NCBI RefSeq assembly: GCF_030766825.1 | Contig: NZ_JASFDV010000008.1 | Span: 56,295 to 120,294, forward strand | Direction of reading: 5' to 3' | Origin: Nocardiopsis sp. CC223A | Lineage (GTDB): Bacteria; Actinomycetota; Actinomycetes; Streptosporangiales; Streptosporangiaceae | Length of the DNA stretch: 64,000 nt | Shown: in pieces, positions 53,312-61,673 of the stretch | How the letters are laid out: every line of letters starts with the position of its first letter | Numbering within the stretch: the stretch's first letter is position 1 | The notes under the pieces: model-generated | The model's input: the letters and a program-made list of their open reading frames with translations, nothing else | Told to the model about the DNA's origin: nothing | The model's database searches: none | Position numbers and translations under genes: made by a program

Positions 53312-55501
53312 ATGAGCACCTGGGACGAACCGCTGGGCCGGGGCCCGCACCCGACGCTGGGCGCCAAGACGGCCAAGGCCCTGGAGGAGAAACTCGACCT
53401 CCGCACCCTCGGCGACCTCCTGCGCTACTACCCGCGCCGCTACGACCGGCGCGGCGACCTCACCGACCTGGCCCTGCTGCGCGAGGGCGAGCAGGCCACC
53501 GTGCAGGCCCGCGTCCTGGACGCCAAGCGGCGCACGGTCCCGCCCCGGCAGGGGCGGCGGCGGATGGACCTGCTGGAGGTCACCGTCACCGACGGCACCG
53601 GGAGGCTGCACCTCACCTTCTTCAACCAGGGCGCCTACCACCAGACCCGGCTCACCCCCGGGCGGCTGGCCATGTTCTCCGGGAAGGTCAGCACGTTCAA
53701 GGGGCGCCGCCAGCTCGACCACCCGCAGTACGAGCTCCTCGACGAGGACGGCTCCGAGGTGGACCGGGCCCGCGCCTACGCCGACGAGCTCATCCCCGTC
53801 TACCCGGCGGTCAAGGGCATGGACTCGGCCACCATCGGCCGCGCCGTCGAACTCGCCCTGGGCGTCGCGGACAGCCTGCCCGACCCGTTGCCGCCCGCCG
53901 TGCTCGGCGGCCGGATCGCGATCGCCGACGCCCTGCGCAGAATCCACCGGCCGCAGAGCGACCAGGACATCGGGTCCGCCCGCCGCCGCCTGAAGTGGGA
54001 CGAGGCGTTCGTCCTGCAACTGGCGCTGGCCCGCCGGCGCCGCGACGCCGAGAGCCTGCCCGCGGTGCCCCGGCCCGGCGTCGACGGCGGCATCCTCGAC
54101 GCCTTCGACGCGCAGCTGCCGTTCACCCTCACCGACGGCCAACGGGAGGTCGGCGGCCTGCTCGCCGAGCGGCTCGACTCCGCCCACCCCATGCACTGCC
54201 TGCTCCAGGGCGACGTGGGCGCGGGCAAGACCCTGGTGGCGTTGCGCGCCATGCTCCGTGTGGTGGACTCCGGCGGTCAGGCCGTCATGCTCGCCCCCAC
54301 CGAGGTGCTGGCCCAGCAGCACCACCGCTCCATCGGCGCCATGCTCGGCGCGCTGGGCCGGGCCGGGCAGATCGACGGGGCCGAGCGGGCCACCAGGATC
54401 GCCCTGCTCACCGGGTCCATGGGGGCCGCCGCCCGGCGCGAGGCCCTGCTGGACGCCGCCTCCGGCGCCGCCGGGATCGTGGTGGGCACCCACGCCCTGC
54501 TCCAGGAGCACGTGTCCTTCGCCGACCTGGGCCTGGTCGTGGTCGACGAGCAGCACCGGTTCGGGGTGGAGCAGCGCGACGCCCTGCGGGCCAAGGCCGC
54601 CGACGGCCGCCCGCACGTGCTGGTGATGACCGCCACGCCCATCCCGCGCACCGTCGCCATGACCGTCTACGGCGACCTCGACGTGGTCGCCCTCACCCAG
54701 CTGCCCGCCGGGCGCGCGCCGGTGTCCACCCACGTGGTCCCGGCCAAGGACAAACCCCACTACCTCAGCCGGGCCTGGGAGCGGATCCGCGAGGAGGCGG
54801 CCCGGGGCCGCCAGGCCTTCGTGGTCTGCCCGCGCATCGGCGACGGCGACTCCGCCGAGGACGCCCAGGGTGCGGGGGAGGAGGGCGAGCGCGCCCCGCT
54901 GTCGGTGCTGGAGATCGCCGCCCGGCTGGCCGAGGGCCCCCTGTCCGACCTCAAGGTGGAGGTGCTGCACGGGCGGATGGCCCCCGACGACAAGGACGCG
55001 GTGATGGGCCGCTTCTCGGCCGGCACCACCGACGTGGTGGTGTCCACCACCGTCATCGAGGTCGGCGTGGACGTGCCCAACGCCACTGTGATGGTCATCA
55101 TGGACGCCGACCGGTTCGGGGTCTCCCAGCTGCACCAGCTGCGCGGCCGGGTCGGTCGCGGCCAACTGCCGGGGCTGTGCCTGCTGGTCACCGAATCCGA
55201 GGAGGGCTCGCCCGCCCGGGAACGGCTCGACGTGGTCGCCTCGACCACCGACGGGTTCGTCCTCTCCCAGGAGGACCTGCGGATGCGCCGCGAGGGCGAC
55301 GTGCTGGGCGACGCCCAGTCGGGCCGCTCCAGCCTGCGCCTGCTCACCCTGCTCAAGGACGAGAAGATCATCGAGGAGGCCCGCGAGCGCGCCGCCGCCT
55401 ACCTGGCGGAGGACCCGGAGCTGACCGCCCACCCGCCGCTGGCCGACGCCCTGGAGGAGCTGCTCCCGGAGGAGCGTGCCGAGTACCTCGACAAGGCCTG
55501 A
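53312..55501 (+). CDS. recG: ATP-dependent DNA helicase RecG
   Basis: 729 residues. Reverses stalled replication forks and branch-migrates junctions. N-terminal wedge/OB domain (LGDLLRYYPRRYDRRGDL), helicase lobe 1 with Walker A GDVGAGKT, TEVLAQQH, DEQHRFGV (DEQH box) and MTATPIPRTVAM, lobe 2 with VEVLHGRMAPDDKD, TTVIEVGVDVPNATVM and QLHQLRGRVGRG, and the C-terminal LRMRREGDVLGDAQSG hook. An Asp/Glu-rich insert (about residues 510-530) precedes lobe 2. ATG 53312 follows AGAGGAAG. Confidence 0.97.
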   Translation: MSTWDEPLGRGPHPTLGAKTAKALEEKLDLRTLGDLLRYYPRRYDRRGDLTDLALLREGEQATVQARVLDAKRRTVPPRQGRRRMDLLEVTVTDGTGRLHLTFFNQGAYHQTRLTPGRLAMFSGKVSTFKGRRQLDHPQYELLDEDGSEVDRARAYADELIPVYPAVKGMDSATIGRAVELALGVADSLPDPLPPAVLGGRIAIADALRRIHRPQSDQDIGSARRRLKWDEAFVLQLALARRRRDAESLPAVPRPGVDGGILDAFDAQLPFTLTDGQREVGGLLAERLDSAHPMHCLLQGDVGAGKTLVALRAMLRVVDSGGQAVMLAPTEVLAQQHHRSIGAMLGALGRAGQIDGAERATRIALLTGSMGAAARREALLDAASGAAGIVVGTHALLQEHVSFADLGLVVVDEQHRFGVEQRDALRAKAADGRPHVLVMTATPIPRTVAMTVYGDLDVVALTQLPAGRAPVSTHVVPAKDKPHYLSRAWERIREEAARGRQAFVVCPRIGDGDSAEDAQGAGEEGERAPLSVLEIAARLAEGPLSDLKVEVLHGRMAPDDKDAVMGRFSAGTTDVVVSTTVIEVGVDVPNATVMVIMDADRFGVSQLHQLRGRVGRGQLPGLCLLVTESEEGSPARERLDVVASTTDGFVLSQEDLRMRREGDVLGDAQSGRSSLRLLTLLKDEKIIEEARERAAAYLAEDPELTAHPPLADALEELLPEERAEYLDKA

Positions 55502-55636
55502 GCCGTGCCCGCTCCGGGCCTCCGCTCCGCTTCGGCCCGCGCCCGGCGCCTCCTGAGGGCGGGAACGGGCTTCAGGAGGCGCGGCGGCCCTGCGCGGACA
55601 TCCCCGCCCGCCCGCTGTTCACCGCCGTCCGCCCAC

Positions 55637-55968
55637 CGTTACCCGCCCGTCGTCCATCACCGCCCGCCCGTCGCCCACCACCACCCGCCCGTCGCCCACC
55701 ACCACCCTCAACGGATGGCCTGCGGCCGCGCTTTTCCCGCTTACGGATGGCCTGCGGCCGCGCTCTTCCCGCTTACGGATGGCCTGCGGCCGCGCTCTTC
55801 TCCTCGAAGGTGTCCGCTCCGGGCCTCCGGAGCCCCGCCGACGTCCCGCTGCCCGAACCCCTACGCGCAGTGGTGGGCGTACCAGAGGACGGCCTCGCCG
55901 CCTTACGGGTGGTCTGCGGCCGCGCTCTTCCCGCTTACGGGTGGTCTGCGGCCGCGCTCTTCTCCTCG
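55637..55968 (+). repeat. Dispersed intergenic repeat, locus 4: 19-bp and 32-bp tandem units
   Basis: First, repeats of CGCCCGTCGCCCACCACCA (about 55644-55706, partly degenerate), leading to the core CCCTCAACGGATG. Then a 32-bp unit beginning ACGGATGGCCTGCGGCCGCG is seen at 55711, 55743 and 55775, and, as ACGGGTGGTCTGCGGCCGCG, at 55905 and 55937. Units in between are interrupted by the first copy of the 117-bp duplication. The stretch 55502-56022 contains no gene; long frames through it (poly Met-Ala-Cys-Gly-Arg) are repeat translations. Confidence 0.92.
55784..55900 (+). repeat. 117-bp exact duplication, copy A (pseudo rsmD tail)
   Basis: Identical at every base to 55946-56062 (offset 162). 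Because copy B contains the last 40 bp of rsmD including its stop codon, copy A carries a detached duplicate of the rsmD 3' end. Confidence 0.95.
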
Positions 55969-56062
55969 AAGGTGTCCGCTCCGGGCCTCCGGAGCCCCGC
56001 CGACGTCCCGCTGCCCGAACCCCTACGCGCAGTGGTGGGCGTACCAGAGGACGGCCTCGCCG
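55946..56062 (+). repeat. 117-bp exact duplication, copy B (overlaps rsmD 3' end)
   Basis: Second copy of the duplicated block; 56023-56062 encodes the last residues of RsmD. Both copies begin inside a 32-bp repeat unit (CTGCGGCCGCGCTCTTCTCC), so unequal exchange between tandem units is a likely origin. Confidence 0.95.
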
Positions 56063-56589
56063 TAGCCGCGCTTGCGGTCACGGGTGAGCCCGGCGGGCCA
56101 GGCGGGCTCGGCGGTGCGCTTGGAGCGCTCCACCACCACCAGTGCGCCGTCGGCCAGCCACGCGCGGGCGACCAGGTCGGCGAGCACGGCGGCGATCTCG
56201 GCGTCGGTGACCGCGTACGGCGGGTCCGCCACGACCAGGTCGTAGGGCTCGCCCGGGGCGTCCTGCGCGACCACCCGCTCCACCCGGTCGGCGGCCAGCC
56301 GGGCGCCGGGCAGGCCCAGCGCGTCGATGTTGTCCCGCACCACCTTGGCGGCCCTGCGGTCGGCCTCCACCAGCAGCGCGTGGGCGGCGCCCCGGGACAG
56401 GGCCTCCAGACCGATGGCACCCGAGCCCGCGTACAGGTCCATGACCCGCAGCCCCGACAGCGGGCCGAGGTCGGACTGGGCGGAGGCGAACAGGGCCTCG
56501 CGGGCCCGGTCGCTGGTGGGGCGGGTGGTGCGGCCGTCGGGGACGGAGAGGCGGCGCCCCCCGGCCGTCCCGGCGATGATGCGGGTCAT
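56023..56589 (-). CDS. rsmD: 16S rRNA (guanine966-N2)-methyltransferase
   Basis: 188 residues. SAM-binding VMDLYAGSGAIGLEALSRGA, catalytic DPPYAVTDAEI (NPPY-type motif), N-terminal MTRIIAGTAGGRRLSVPDGRTTRPTSDRAREALFA. ATG 56589 fixed by family start (the frame continues to 56760). Its 3' end is duplicated downstream. It heads away from coaD, the usual neighbour. Confidence 0.96.
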   Translation of the reverse strand: MTRIIAGTAGGRRLSVPDGRTTRPTSDRAREALFASAQSDLGPLSGLRVMDLYAGSGAIGLEALSRGAAHALLVEADRRAAKVVRDNIDALGLPGARLAADRVERVVAQDAPGEPYDLVVADPPYAVTDAEIAAVLADLVARAWLADGALVVVERSKRTAEPAWPAGLTRDRKRGYGEAVLWYAHHCA

Positions 56590-56761
56590 GTCACCACCGT
56601 AGCCAAGGCTCTGTGCCTCCCGAACGCCCCGGCGCGCCTCCTCCCGAGGTGGGGGCGATGGGGGGAAAGTGGCCACTAAACGGGAGTTGCCCGAATCGGG
56701 GCGAGGGGCGCCCCCTACGATCGCGGTACCCGAACGCCATGTCCGAAAGGGGCGATCCACC

Positions 56762-57244
56762 GTGCGCCGTGCCGTCTGCCCGGGTTCCTTCGATCCGGTG
56801 ACCTACGGTCACATCGACATCATCGGCCGGGCGGCCAAGCAGTACGACGAGGTCGTCGCCGCTGTGCTCAACAACGTGAACAAGAAGGGCCTGTTCACGG
56901 TCCCGGAGAAGCTCGACATGCTCCGTGTGGAGACCGAGGACCTCGCCAACGTGCAGGTCGCCGAGTTCGACGGCCTCCTCGTCGACTTCTGCCGCGCCAA
57001 CGGCATCGACACCATCGTGCGCAGCCTCCGCTCGGTCAGCGACTTCGACTACGAGCTCCAGATCGCCCAGATGAACTACCGCCTGTCCGGGGTCGAGACG
57101 GTGTTCATGACCGCGAACCCGCAGTACTCGTTCCTGTCCTCCAGCCTGGTCCGGGAGATAGCCCAGTACCATGGCGACGTCTCCAACCTGGTGACGCCCT
57201 ACGTCCAGGGCCGACTGCGCGAGAAGTACGCCGCGAACGGCTGA
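56762..57244 (+). CDS. coaD: Phosphopantetheine adenylyltransferase
   Basis: 160 residues; fourth step of coenzyme A synthesis from pantothenate. Nucleotidyltransferase motifs: CPGSFDPVTYGHIDII (T/HxGH) and FLSSSLVREIAQYHGDVSNLV (ISSTxxR equivalent), plus GLLVDFCRANGIDTIVRSLRSVSDFDYE. GTG 56762 chosen on family start, with GAAAGGGG upstream. First gene of the run to smc. Confidence 0.97.
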   Translation: MRRAVCPGSFDPVTYGHIDIIGRAAKQYDEVVAAVLNNVNKKGLFTVPEKLDMLRVETEDLANVQVAEFDGLLVDFCRANGIDTIVRSLRSVSDFDYELQIAQMNYRLSGVETVFMTANPQYSFLSSSLVREIAQYHGDVSNLVTPYVQGRLREKYAANG

Positions 57245-57399
57245 TACACGGGCCTTGACGGGGCTGATTTGGGTGCTCGGGGACGTGATGGGTAGAATCC
57301 AGGTTCGACCATGTGCGTCGCCGTCTTCGGCGTGCGCGCGGGCCGGTCCCGGCCGCCACCGGCGGGCCGCCCGGCTCCCGGAAATCTCGTGAAAGCCCG

Positions 57400-57978
57400 A
57401 TGACCCTGTCTCGTCTCAATCCCCGTGACCCGTTCGTGGTCGACACCCAGGCGCTGGGCCGCCAGCCGGGGTCGATGCGGACGGTCCAGCGCATCGTGAC
57501 CGTCCCCGAGGCGTTCGCGAACGCGATGTCCTCCGTGCCCGAGGGCCGCGAGCTGGAGCTCGACCTGCGCCTGGAAGCGGTGATGGAGGGCGTGCTCGTC
57601 ACCGGGACCGTGCGCGGGCAGATCACGGCCGAGTGCTCGCGCTGCCTCGACCCCCTCTCCGAGGACTTCGAGGCGGGCTTCCAGGAGATGTTCCGGTACG
57701 CCGCCGACGAGGACGACCTCCACCAGGAGGACCCGGAAGCGGAAGACGACGATGAGGACTACTATCTAGAGGGCGACCTGCTCGACCTCGAACCCGTGGT
57801 CCGAGACGCCGTCGTTCTCGCCCTCCCGCTCTCGCCGCTGTGCGACCCGGATTGCCCGGGCCTGTGCTCGGAGTGCGGTGCCCGACTCGCCGACGCGGGT
57901 CCCGACCACGGTCACGGCGACCGGGTCGATCCCCGCTGGGAGGCGCTCCGCGACCTCGCGGAGCGGCCGGGCGAGTGA
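57400..57978 (+). CDS. YceD/DUF177 family protein
   Basis: 192 residues. Family features: an early conserved VDTQALGRQPGS, VSGTVRGQITAECSRCLDPL-like segment (TGTVRGQITAECSRCLDP) and C-terminal LPLSPLCDPDCPGLCSECG, giving two Cys pairs that may bind zinc. A strongly acidic insert (PEAEDDDEDYYLEGD) lies between. Always next to rpmF; YceD is linked to 23S rRNA accumulation in plants and bacteria. ATG 57400 chosen; an upstream extension to 57313 is not supported. Confidence 0.93.
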   Translation: MTLSRLNPRDPFVVDTQALGRQPGSMRTVQRIVTVPEAFANAMSSVPEGRELELDLRLEAVMEGVLVTGTVRGQITAECSRCLDPLSEDFEAGFQEMFRYAADEDDLHQEDPEAEDDDEDYYLEGDLLDLEPVVRDAVVLALPLSPLCDPDCPGLCSECGARLADAGPDHGHGDRVDPRWEALRDLAERPGE

Positions 57979-58122
57979 CAACAGCCCTTCCCCGTGCACC
58001 ACGGGGATGATCCCGGCCCCGTGCCGGGCGCCCCGTTCTACGGAGCACACCCCGCCGCGCGCGGGGCCGACCAGATAAGCGACCTCCCGCGATCCGCGCG
58101 GGGGTGACCCAGGAGGATTGAA

Positions 58123-58299
58123 GTGGCCGTCCCGAAGCGGAAGATGTCGCGGAGCAACACCCGGACCCGCCGTTCCCAGTGGAAGGCGTCGCGCCCGGTG
58201 CTGGTCAACTGCCCGCGCTGCCGTGACCCCAAGCAGCCCCACGTCGCCTGCCCGACCTGCGGCACCTACAACAACCGCCAGGTCGTCAACCCGGCCTAA
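58123..58299 (+). CDS. rpmF: 50S ribosomal protein L32, zinc-ribbon form
   Basis: 58 residues, too short for most gene tables. Starts [20 protein letters not shown]; zinc Cys pairs in [19 protein letters not shown]; ends [13 protein letters not shown] 58123 with AGGAGG eight bases before. Follows yceD and ends in a strong terminator. Confidence 0.97.
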   Translation: MAVPKRKMSRSNTRTRRSQWKASRPVLVNCPRCRDPKQPHVACPTCGTYNNRQVVNPA

Positions 58300-58343
58300 G
58301 GCACATGACAGGTCCTCGGGTCATCGAACCCGACTCCTGCCCC

Positions 58344-58372
58344 GGGGCGGGTCCGTGACACGGACCCGCCCC
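58344..58372 (+). terminator. Terminator of rpmF
   Basis: GGGGCGGGTCCG (58344-58355) pairs perfectly with CGGACCCGCCCC (58361-58372), five-base loop. The following 58373-58661 contains no supported gene; it must hold the rnc promoter. Confidence 0.9.
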
Positions 58373-58661
58373 GATCGCTGTCCGGGGACTGCGGGGGAGG
58401 CGCGGACGGGCCGGGATTTGTAGAGTGTCATCGAGGGACGGCCCGGAGCCGCCCCGACCCAGTCCTACCGTCCATGCGACGGCCGGCCCGCGGACCGCAT
58501 CGGAGTTCCCGAGTTCGTGGTGGCCGCCGGGGGAGCGGGTGCCGTGTCCGGCGCCCGGCTCCCGCGACGTTCACCTCGTTTTCGAGCACCCTGGTCGGGC
58601 CGTGCGTCCGCGACCGCGCACGCGCGCCGTACCGGCGTGCCCGAACAGGGAAGTGAAACGA

Positions 58662-59387
58662 GTGGCCACCCAGCTCTCCTCCGCCGAGGCCAAGGCGTTC
58701 CACCAGGCCATCGGGGTCGAGGTCGACCCCAAGATCCTGGTCCGCGCGCTGACCCACCGCTCCTACGCCTATGAGAAGGGCGGCCTGCCCACCAACGAGC
58801 GCCTGGAGTTCCTGGGCGACTCCGTGCTCGGCCTGGTGGTCACCGACACGCTGTTCCGCAAGCACCCCGACCTGCCCGAGGGCCAGCTGGCCAAGCTGCG
58901 CGCCGCCGTCGTCAACATGCGGGCGCTGGCCGACGTGGCCCGCGGCCTGGGCATCGGCGCGTACATCCGGCTGGGCCGCGGCGAGGAGGGCACCGGCGGG
59001 CGCGACAAGTCGTCGATCCTGGCCGACACCCTGGAGGCCATCATCGGTGCCGTCTACCTGGACCGCGGCCTGGACACCGCCTCGGAGTTCGTGCACCGGC
59101 TCTTCGACCCGCTGATCGCGACCGCCTCCGGGCTGGGCGCGGGCCTGGACTGGAAGACCTCGTTGCAGGAGCTGACGGCCGCGGAGATGCTGGGCGTGCC
59201 CGAGTACCACGTGGACGAGTCCGGCCCCGACCACCAGAAGACGTTCCGGGCCACGGTCCGGGTCGCGGGGGAGAGCTACGGCCTGGGCGAGGGCCGCAGC
59301 AAGAAGGAGGCGGAGCAGCAGGCCGCCGAGTCCGCCTGGAAGGCGATCAAGGCCCGCTCCGAGGCCGCCGCAAACGGAAAGAAGTAG
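58662..59387 (+). CDS. rnc: Ribonuclease III
   Basis: 241 residues. Cleaves double-stranded RNA in rRNA and mRNA processing. Catalytic signature [21 protein letters not shown], second acidic set in [15 protein letters not shown], then a dsRNA-binding domain from about 160 ([33 protein letters not shown] ... [19 protein letters not shown]). GTG 58662 is taken (AGGGAAG upstream); GTG 58653 is possible. Nine bases before mutM. Confidence 0.97.
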   Translation: MATQLSSAEAKAFHQAIGVEVDPKILVRALTHRSYAYEKGGLPTNERLEFLGDSVLGLVVTDTLFRKHPDLPEGQLAKLRAAVVNMRALADVARGLGIGAYIRLGRGEEGTGGRDKSSILADTLEAIIGAVYLDRGLDTASEFVHRLFDPLIATASGLGAGLDWKTSLQELTAAEMLGVPEYHVDESGPDHQKTFRATVRVAGESYGLGEGRSKKEAEQQAAESAWKAIKARSEAAANGKK

Positions 59388-59396
59388 GTTCTCCCG

Positions 59397-60257
59397 ATGC
59401 CCGAGTTGCCCGAGGTCGAGGTCGTCCGCCGGGGGCTGGCCGACCACGCCGTGGGACGTACCGTCGCGGGGGTGCAGGTCCTGCACCCCCGCTCGGTGCG
59501 CAGGCACGCCCCCGGCCCCGCCGACTTCGCGGCCCGGCTCCAGGGGCGCACCCCCACGGCCGCGCTGCGCCGCGGCAAGTACATGTGGCTGACCCTGGAC
59601 GACGGGTCGATGCTCCTGGCCCACCTGGGGATGAGCGGCCAGATGCTGGTCCAGCCGCAGGGCAGGCCGGACGAGAAGCACCTGCGGGTGCGGCTGCCGC
59701 TGTCGGACGGCAACGAGCTGCGGTTCGTCGACCAGCGCACCTTCGGCCACCTGATGGTGGACGGGCCGGGTGCGCGGGCGGACGTGCCGGCGGCGGTGGA
59801 CCACATCGCCCTGGACCCGCTGGACGCCGCGTTCGTCCCGGAGGTGTTCGTGCGGGCGCTGCGCGCCAAGGACACCGAGGTCAAGCGGGCGCTGCTGGAC
59901 CAGTCGCTGATCAGCGGCGTGGGCAACATCTACGCCGACGAGGCCCTGTGGCGGGCCGGGCTGCACGGGCGGCGCGGCACCCGGGGGCTGACCCGGGCGC
60001 AGGCCGGTGAGCTGCTGGGACACGTGCGCGACGTCATGACGGAGGCGCTGGCGGTGGGCGGCACCACCTTCGACGGGCTGTACGTCAACGTCAACGGTGA
60101 GAGCGGTTACTTCGCCCGGGGGCTCAACGCCTACGGGCGGGAGGACCGGCCGTGCGGCCGGTGCGCCACCCCGATCGTGCGGGAGTCGTTCATGAACCGC
60201 TCCTCGTTCAGCTGCCCCTCCTGCCAGAAGCCCCCGCGGCGATCCCGCGCCGCCTGA
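59397..60257 (+). CDS. mutM: Formamidopyrimidine-DNA glycosylase
   Basis: 286 residues. Removes 8-oxoguanine and ring-opened purines. N-terminus [13 protein letters not shown] with the catalytic Pro and Glu, the [14 protein letters not shown]ys region, [17 protein letters not shown], and the C-terminal zinc finger [28 protein letters not shown] 59397 directly gives MPELPEVE. Close behind rnc. Confidence 0.97.
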   Translation: MPELPEVEVVRRGLADHAVGRTVAGVQVLHPRSVRRHAPGPADFAARLQGRTPTAALRRGKYMWLTLDDGSMLLAHLGMSGQMLVQPQGRPDEKHLRVRLPLSDGNELRFVDQRTFGHLMVDGPGARADVPAAVDHIALDPLDAAFVPEVFVRALRAKDTEVKRALLDQSLISGVGNIYADEALWRAGLHGRRGTRGLTRAQAGELLGHVRDVMTEALAVGGTTFDGLYVNVNGESGYFARGLNAYGREDRPCGRCATPIVRESFMNRSSFSCPSCQKPPRRSRAA

Positions 60258-60362
60258 CCGGGCTGTGACGGGTGGGGGCGGTGTGGTCTTCGGGGATCGA
60301 ACGGCCCGAAGAACCGACCGGTGAGGAAAGTGTCTCCCCAAGGTAAGGAAGAGGAACGGTCA

Positions 60363-60650
60363 ATGAGCGGCGGCGACGAGGTCGTCCGACTGACCGCGTG
60401 GGTGCGCGGACATGTCCAGGGAGTGGGTTTCCGCTGGTGGACGCGGTCCCGGGCGCTGGAACTGGGGCTGGTCGGGGCCGCCACCAACCTCGCGGACGGC
60501 CGTGTGGAGGTCGTCGCGGAGGGTTCCCGGAAGGCCTGCGAGGGGCTTCTTGAACGCCTCAAGGGCGGCGGAACACCCGGCCGTGTGGACTCTGTGGTCG
60601 AACGTTGGGGTCCGAGCAGGGGTACGTTCACCGGTTTCGTCGAACGGTGA
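60363..60650 (+). CDS. acyP: Acylphosphatase
   Basis: 95 residues. Hydrolyses acyl phosphates. Signatures [19 protein letters not shown] (catalytic Arg) and [18 protein letters not shown] (catalytic Asn). ATG 60363 is fixed by GAGGAA upstream; the frame extends to 60321 without support. Between mutM and smc, its usual place in actinomycetes. Confidence 0.95.
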   Translation: MSGGDEVVRLTAWVRGHVQGVGFRWWTRSRALELGLVGAATNLADGRVEVVAEGSRKACEGLLERLKGGGTPGRVDSVVERWGPSRGTFTGFVER

Positions 60651-61038
60651 GTATCCTGGACTGGTAACGCGATTCGAGCGCATCCCGCGACCGCGACGGT
60701 CGGAACCGAAGGCTCGTGGCAGGGTCTCGTGAGGTGCGTCGGCCATCATCGTGCGTTCCCGTACGGATCCGGCTCGGCCGGGGTGGTCCTCTTCGTATCG
60801 TGTTGACGCCACCTGCCCGGGATTTCTCACTCCGGATCAGAGTGGTTACCGACTGTTTGTAATCCAATCTTGACCAGTGGCGCGCCTAGTGAGACTCTGG
60901 AAGGCACACCGCGCAACCTTCCACCCGCGTGGAAGCAACGTCCATGAACGTGAACCGACACGTCATGGAGAAACAAATCCCGCGGGGTGTCGCATGCGCG
61001 AAATCACAACTGGTCACTCAGTGTGGAGGACCCACATC
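60651..61038. other. Intergenic region acyP to small coiled-coil gene
   Basis: 388 bp without a supported gene. TTGACG at 60804 and TTGACC at 60870 could be -35 elements, but neither has a convincing -10. GGAGG at 61026 is the ribosome binding site of the next gene. Confidence 0.4.
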
Positions 61039-61227
61039 ATGGCGAAGGCTCTGTTTGGCCACGTCGGCGGCTCCGACCCTCGTATGGTTCAGGAGATGCG
61101 ACGGCTTCAGAAGCGGGTGCGCGACCTCGAAGACGAGGTCAGCCGGCTCCAGGCGCGCAACGACCAGCTCAGCATGGCGGTCAGCGACGTCACGGGTGCC
61201 GCCGACCGCGAGCCCGCGCTCGCCTGA
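61039..61227 (+). CDS. Small conserved coiled-coil protein upstream of smc
   Basis: 62 residues: MAKALFGHVGGSDPRMVQEM, then a heptad-patterned helix (RRLQKRVRDLEDEVSRLQAR) and an Ala-rich end. ATG 61039 with GGAGGACC upstream. Similar short proteins occur at this position, before smc, in other actinomycetes as far as I recall; no function is known. The coiled coil suggests a protein-binding role. Confidence 0.8.
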   Translation: MAKALFGHVGGSDPRMVQEMRRLQKRVRDLEDEVSRLQARNDQLSMAVSDVTGAADREPALA

Positions 61228-61673
61228 TCCTCGTGTTCCGCGCCCGGTACCGACCGGCCGCGCACGCCGTGCACGAATCCAGGGGTGGGGACGCCGTTCC
61301 GTAGTATCGTCCGGGCGTCCCTGAATCCTCACCGGTGGACTTCCACCGGATCCACAAGTCCATCACGCCGCAGTCTTTCCTTTTCCATTGCGGCCTCTAT
61401 TCCTTTTATTACCCGGCGGACCCCGTCACAACCCTCCGTGTCCGCCGGTGATCCCCCCTCCTGATCTCCTCCCGGGAAAGCCGGGAGGAAACGTACGAAA
61501 ACGCGACGCGCGGGGCGGAGCCACTCCGCCCGGCGACGCGTCCCCCACCGGCACACCGCGCCGATCCCCGCACCCCTGTCACCGCTTCGTGGCACCCTTG
61601 TACGGGTCGGCCCCGCGTTCCCGTCCCCCGGAAGCGCGGTGCGAACGCCCGGTGGCCACTGCGGGAGGTGTGG
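61228..61673. other. Intergenic region before smc
   Basis: 446 bp. One inverted repeat: CCGGTGG-ACTT-CCACCGG (61332-61349). A weaker one, GGACGCC ... GGGCGTCC, lies at 61290-61320. TTTCCTTTTCC and TTCCTTTTATTA around 61376-61410 are unusually AT-rich. No supported ORF. Confidence 0.4.

Noticed and set aside
55711..55968. A CRISPR-like array (32-bp regularly spaced unit)
   Set aside because: Units abut without unique spacers, and no cas genes are present; it is a plain tandem repeat.
53188..56679. An 1163-codon open frame on the plus strand
   Set aside because: Shadow of recG in another frame joined to repeat DNA; Arg/Pro/Gly-rich translation typical of GC-rich shadows.
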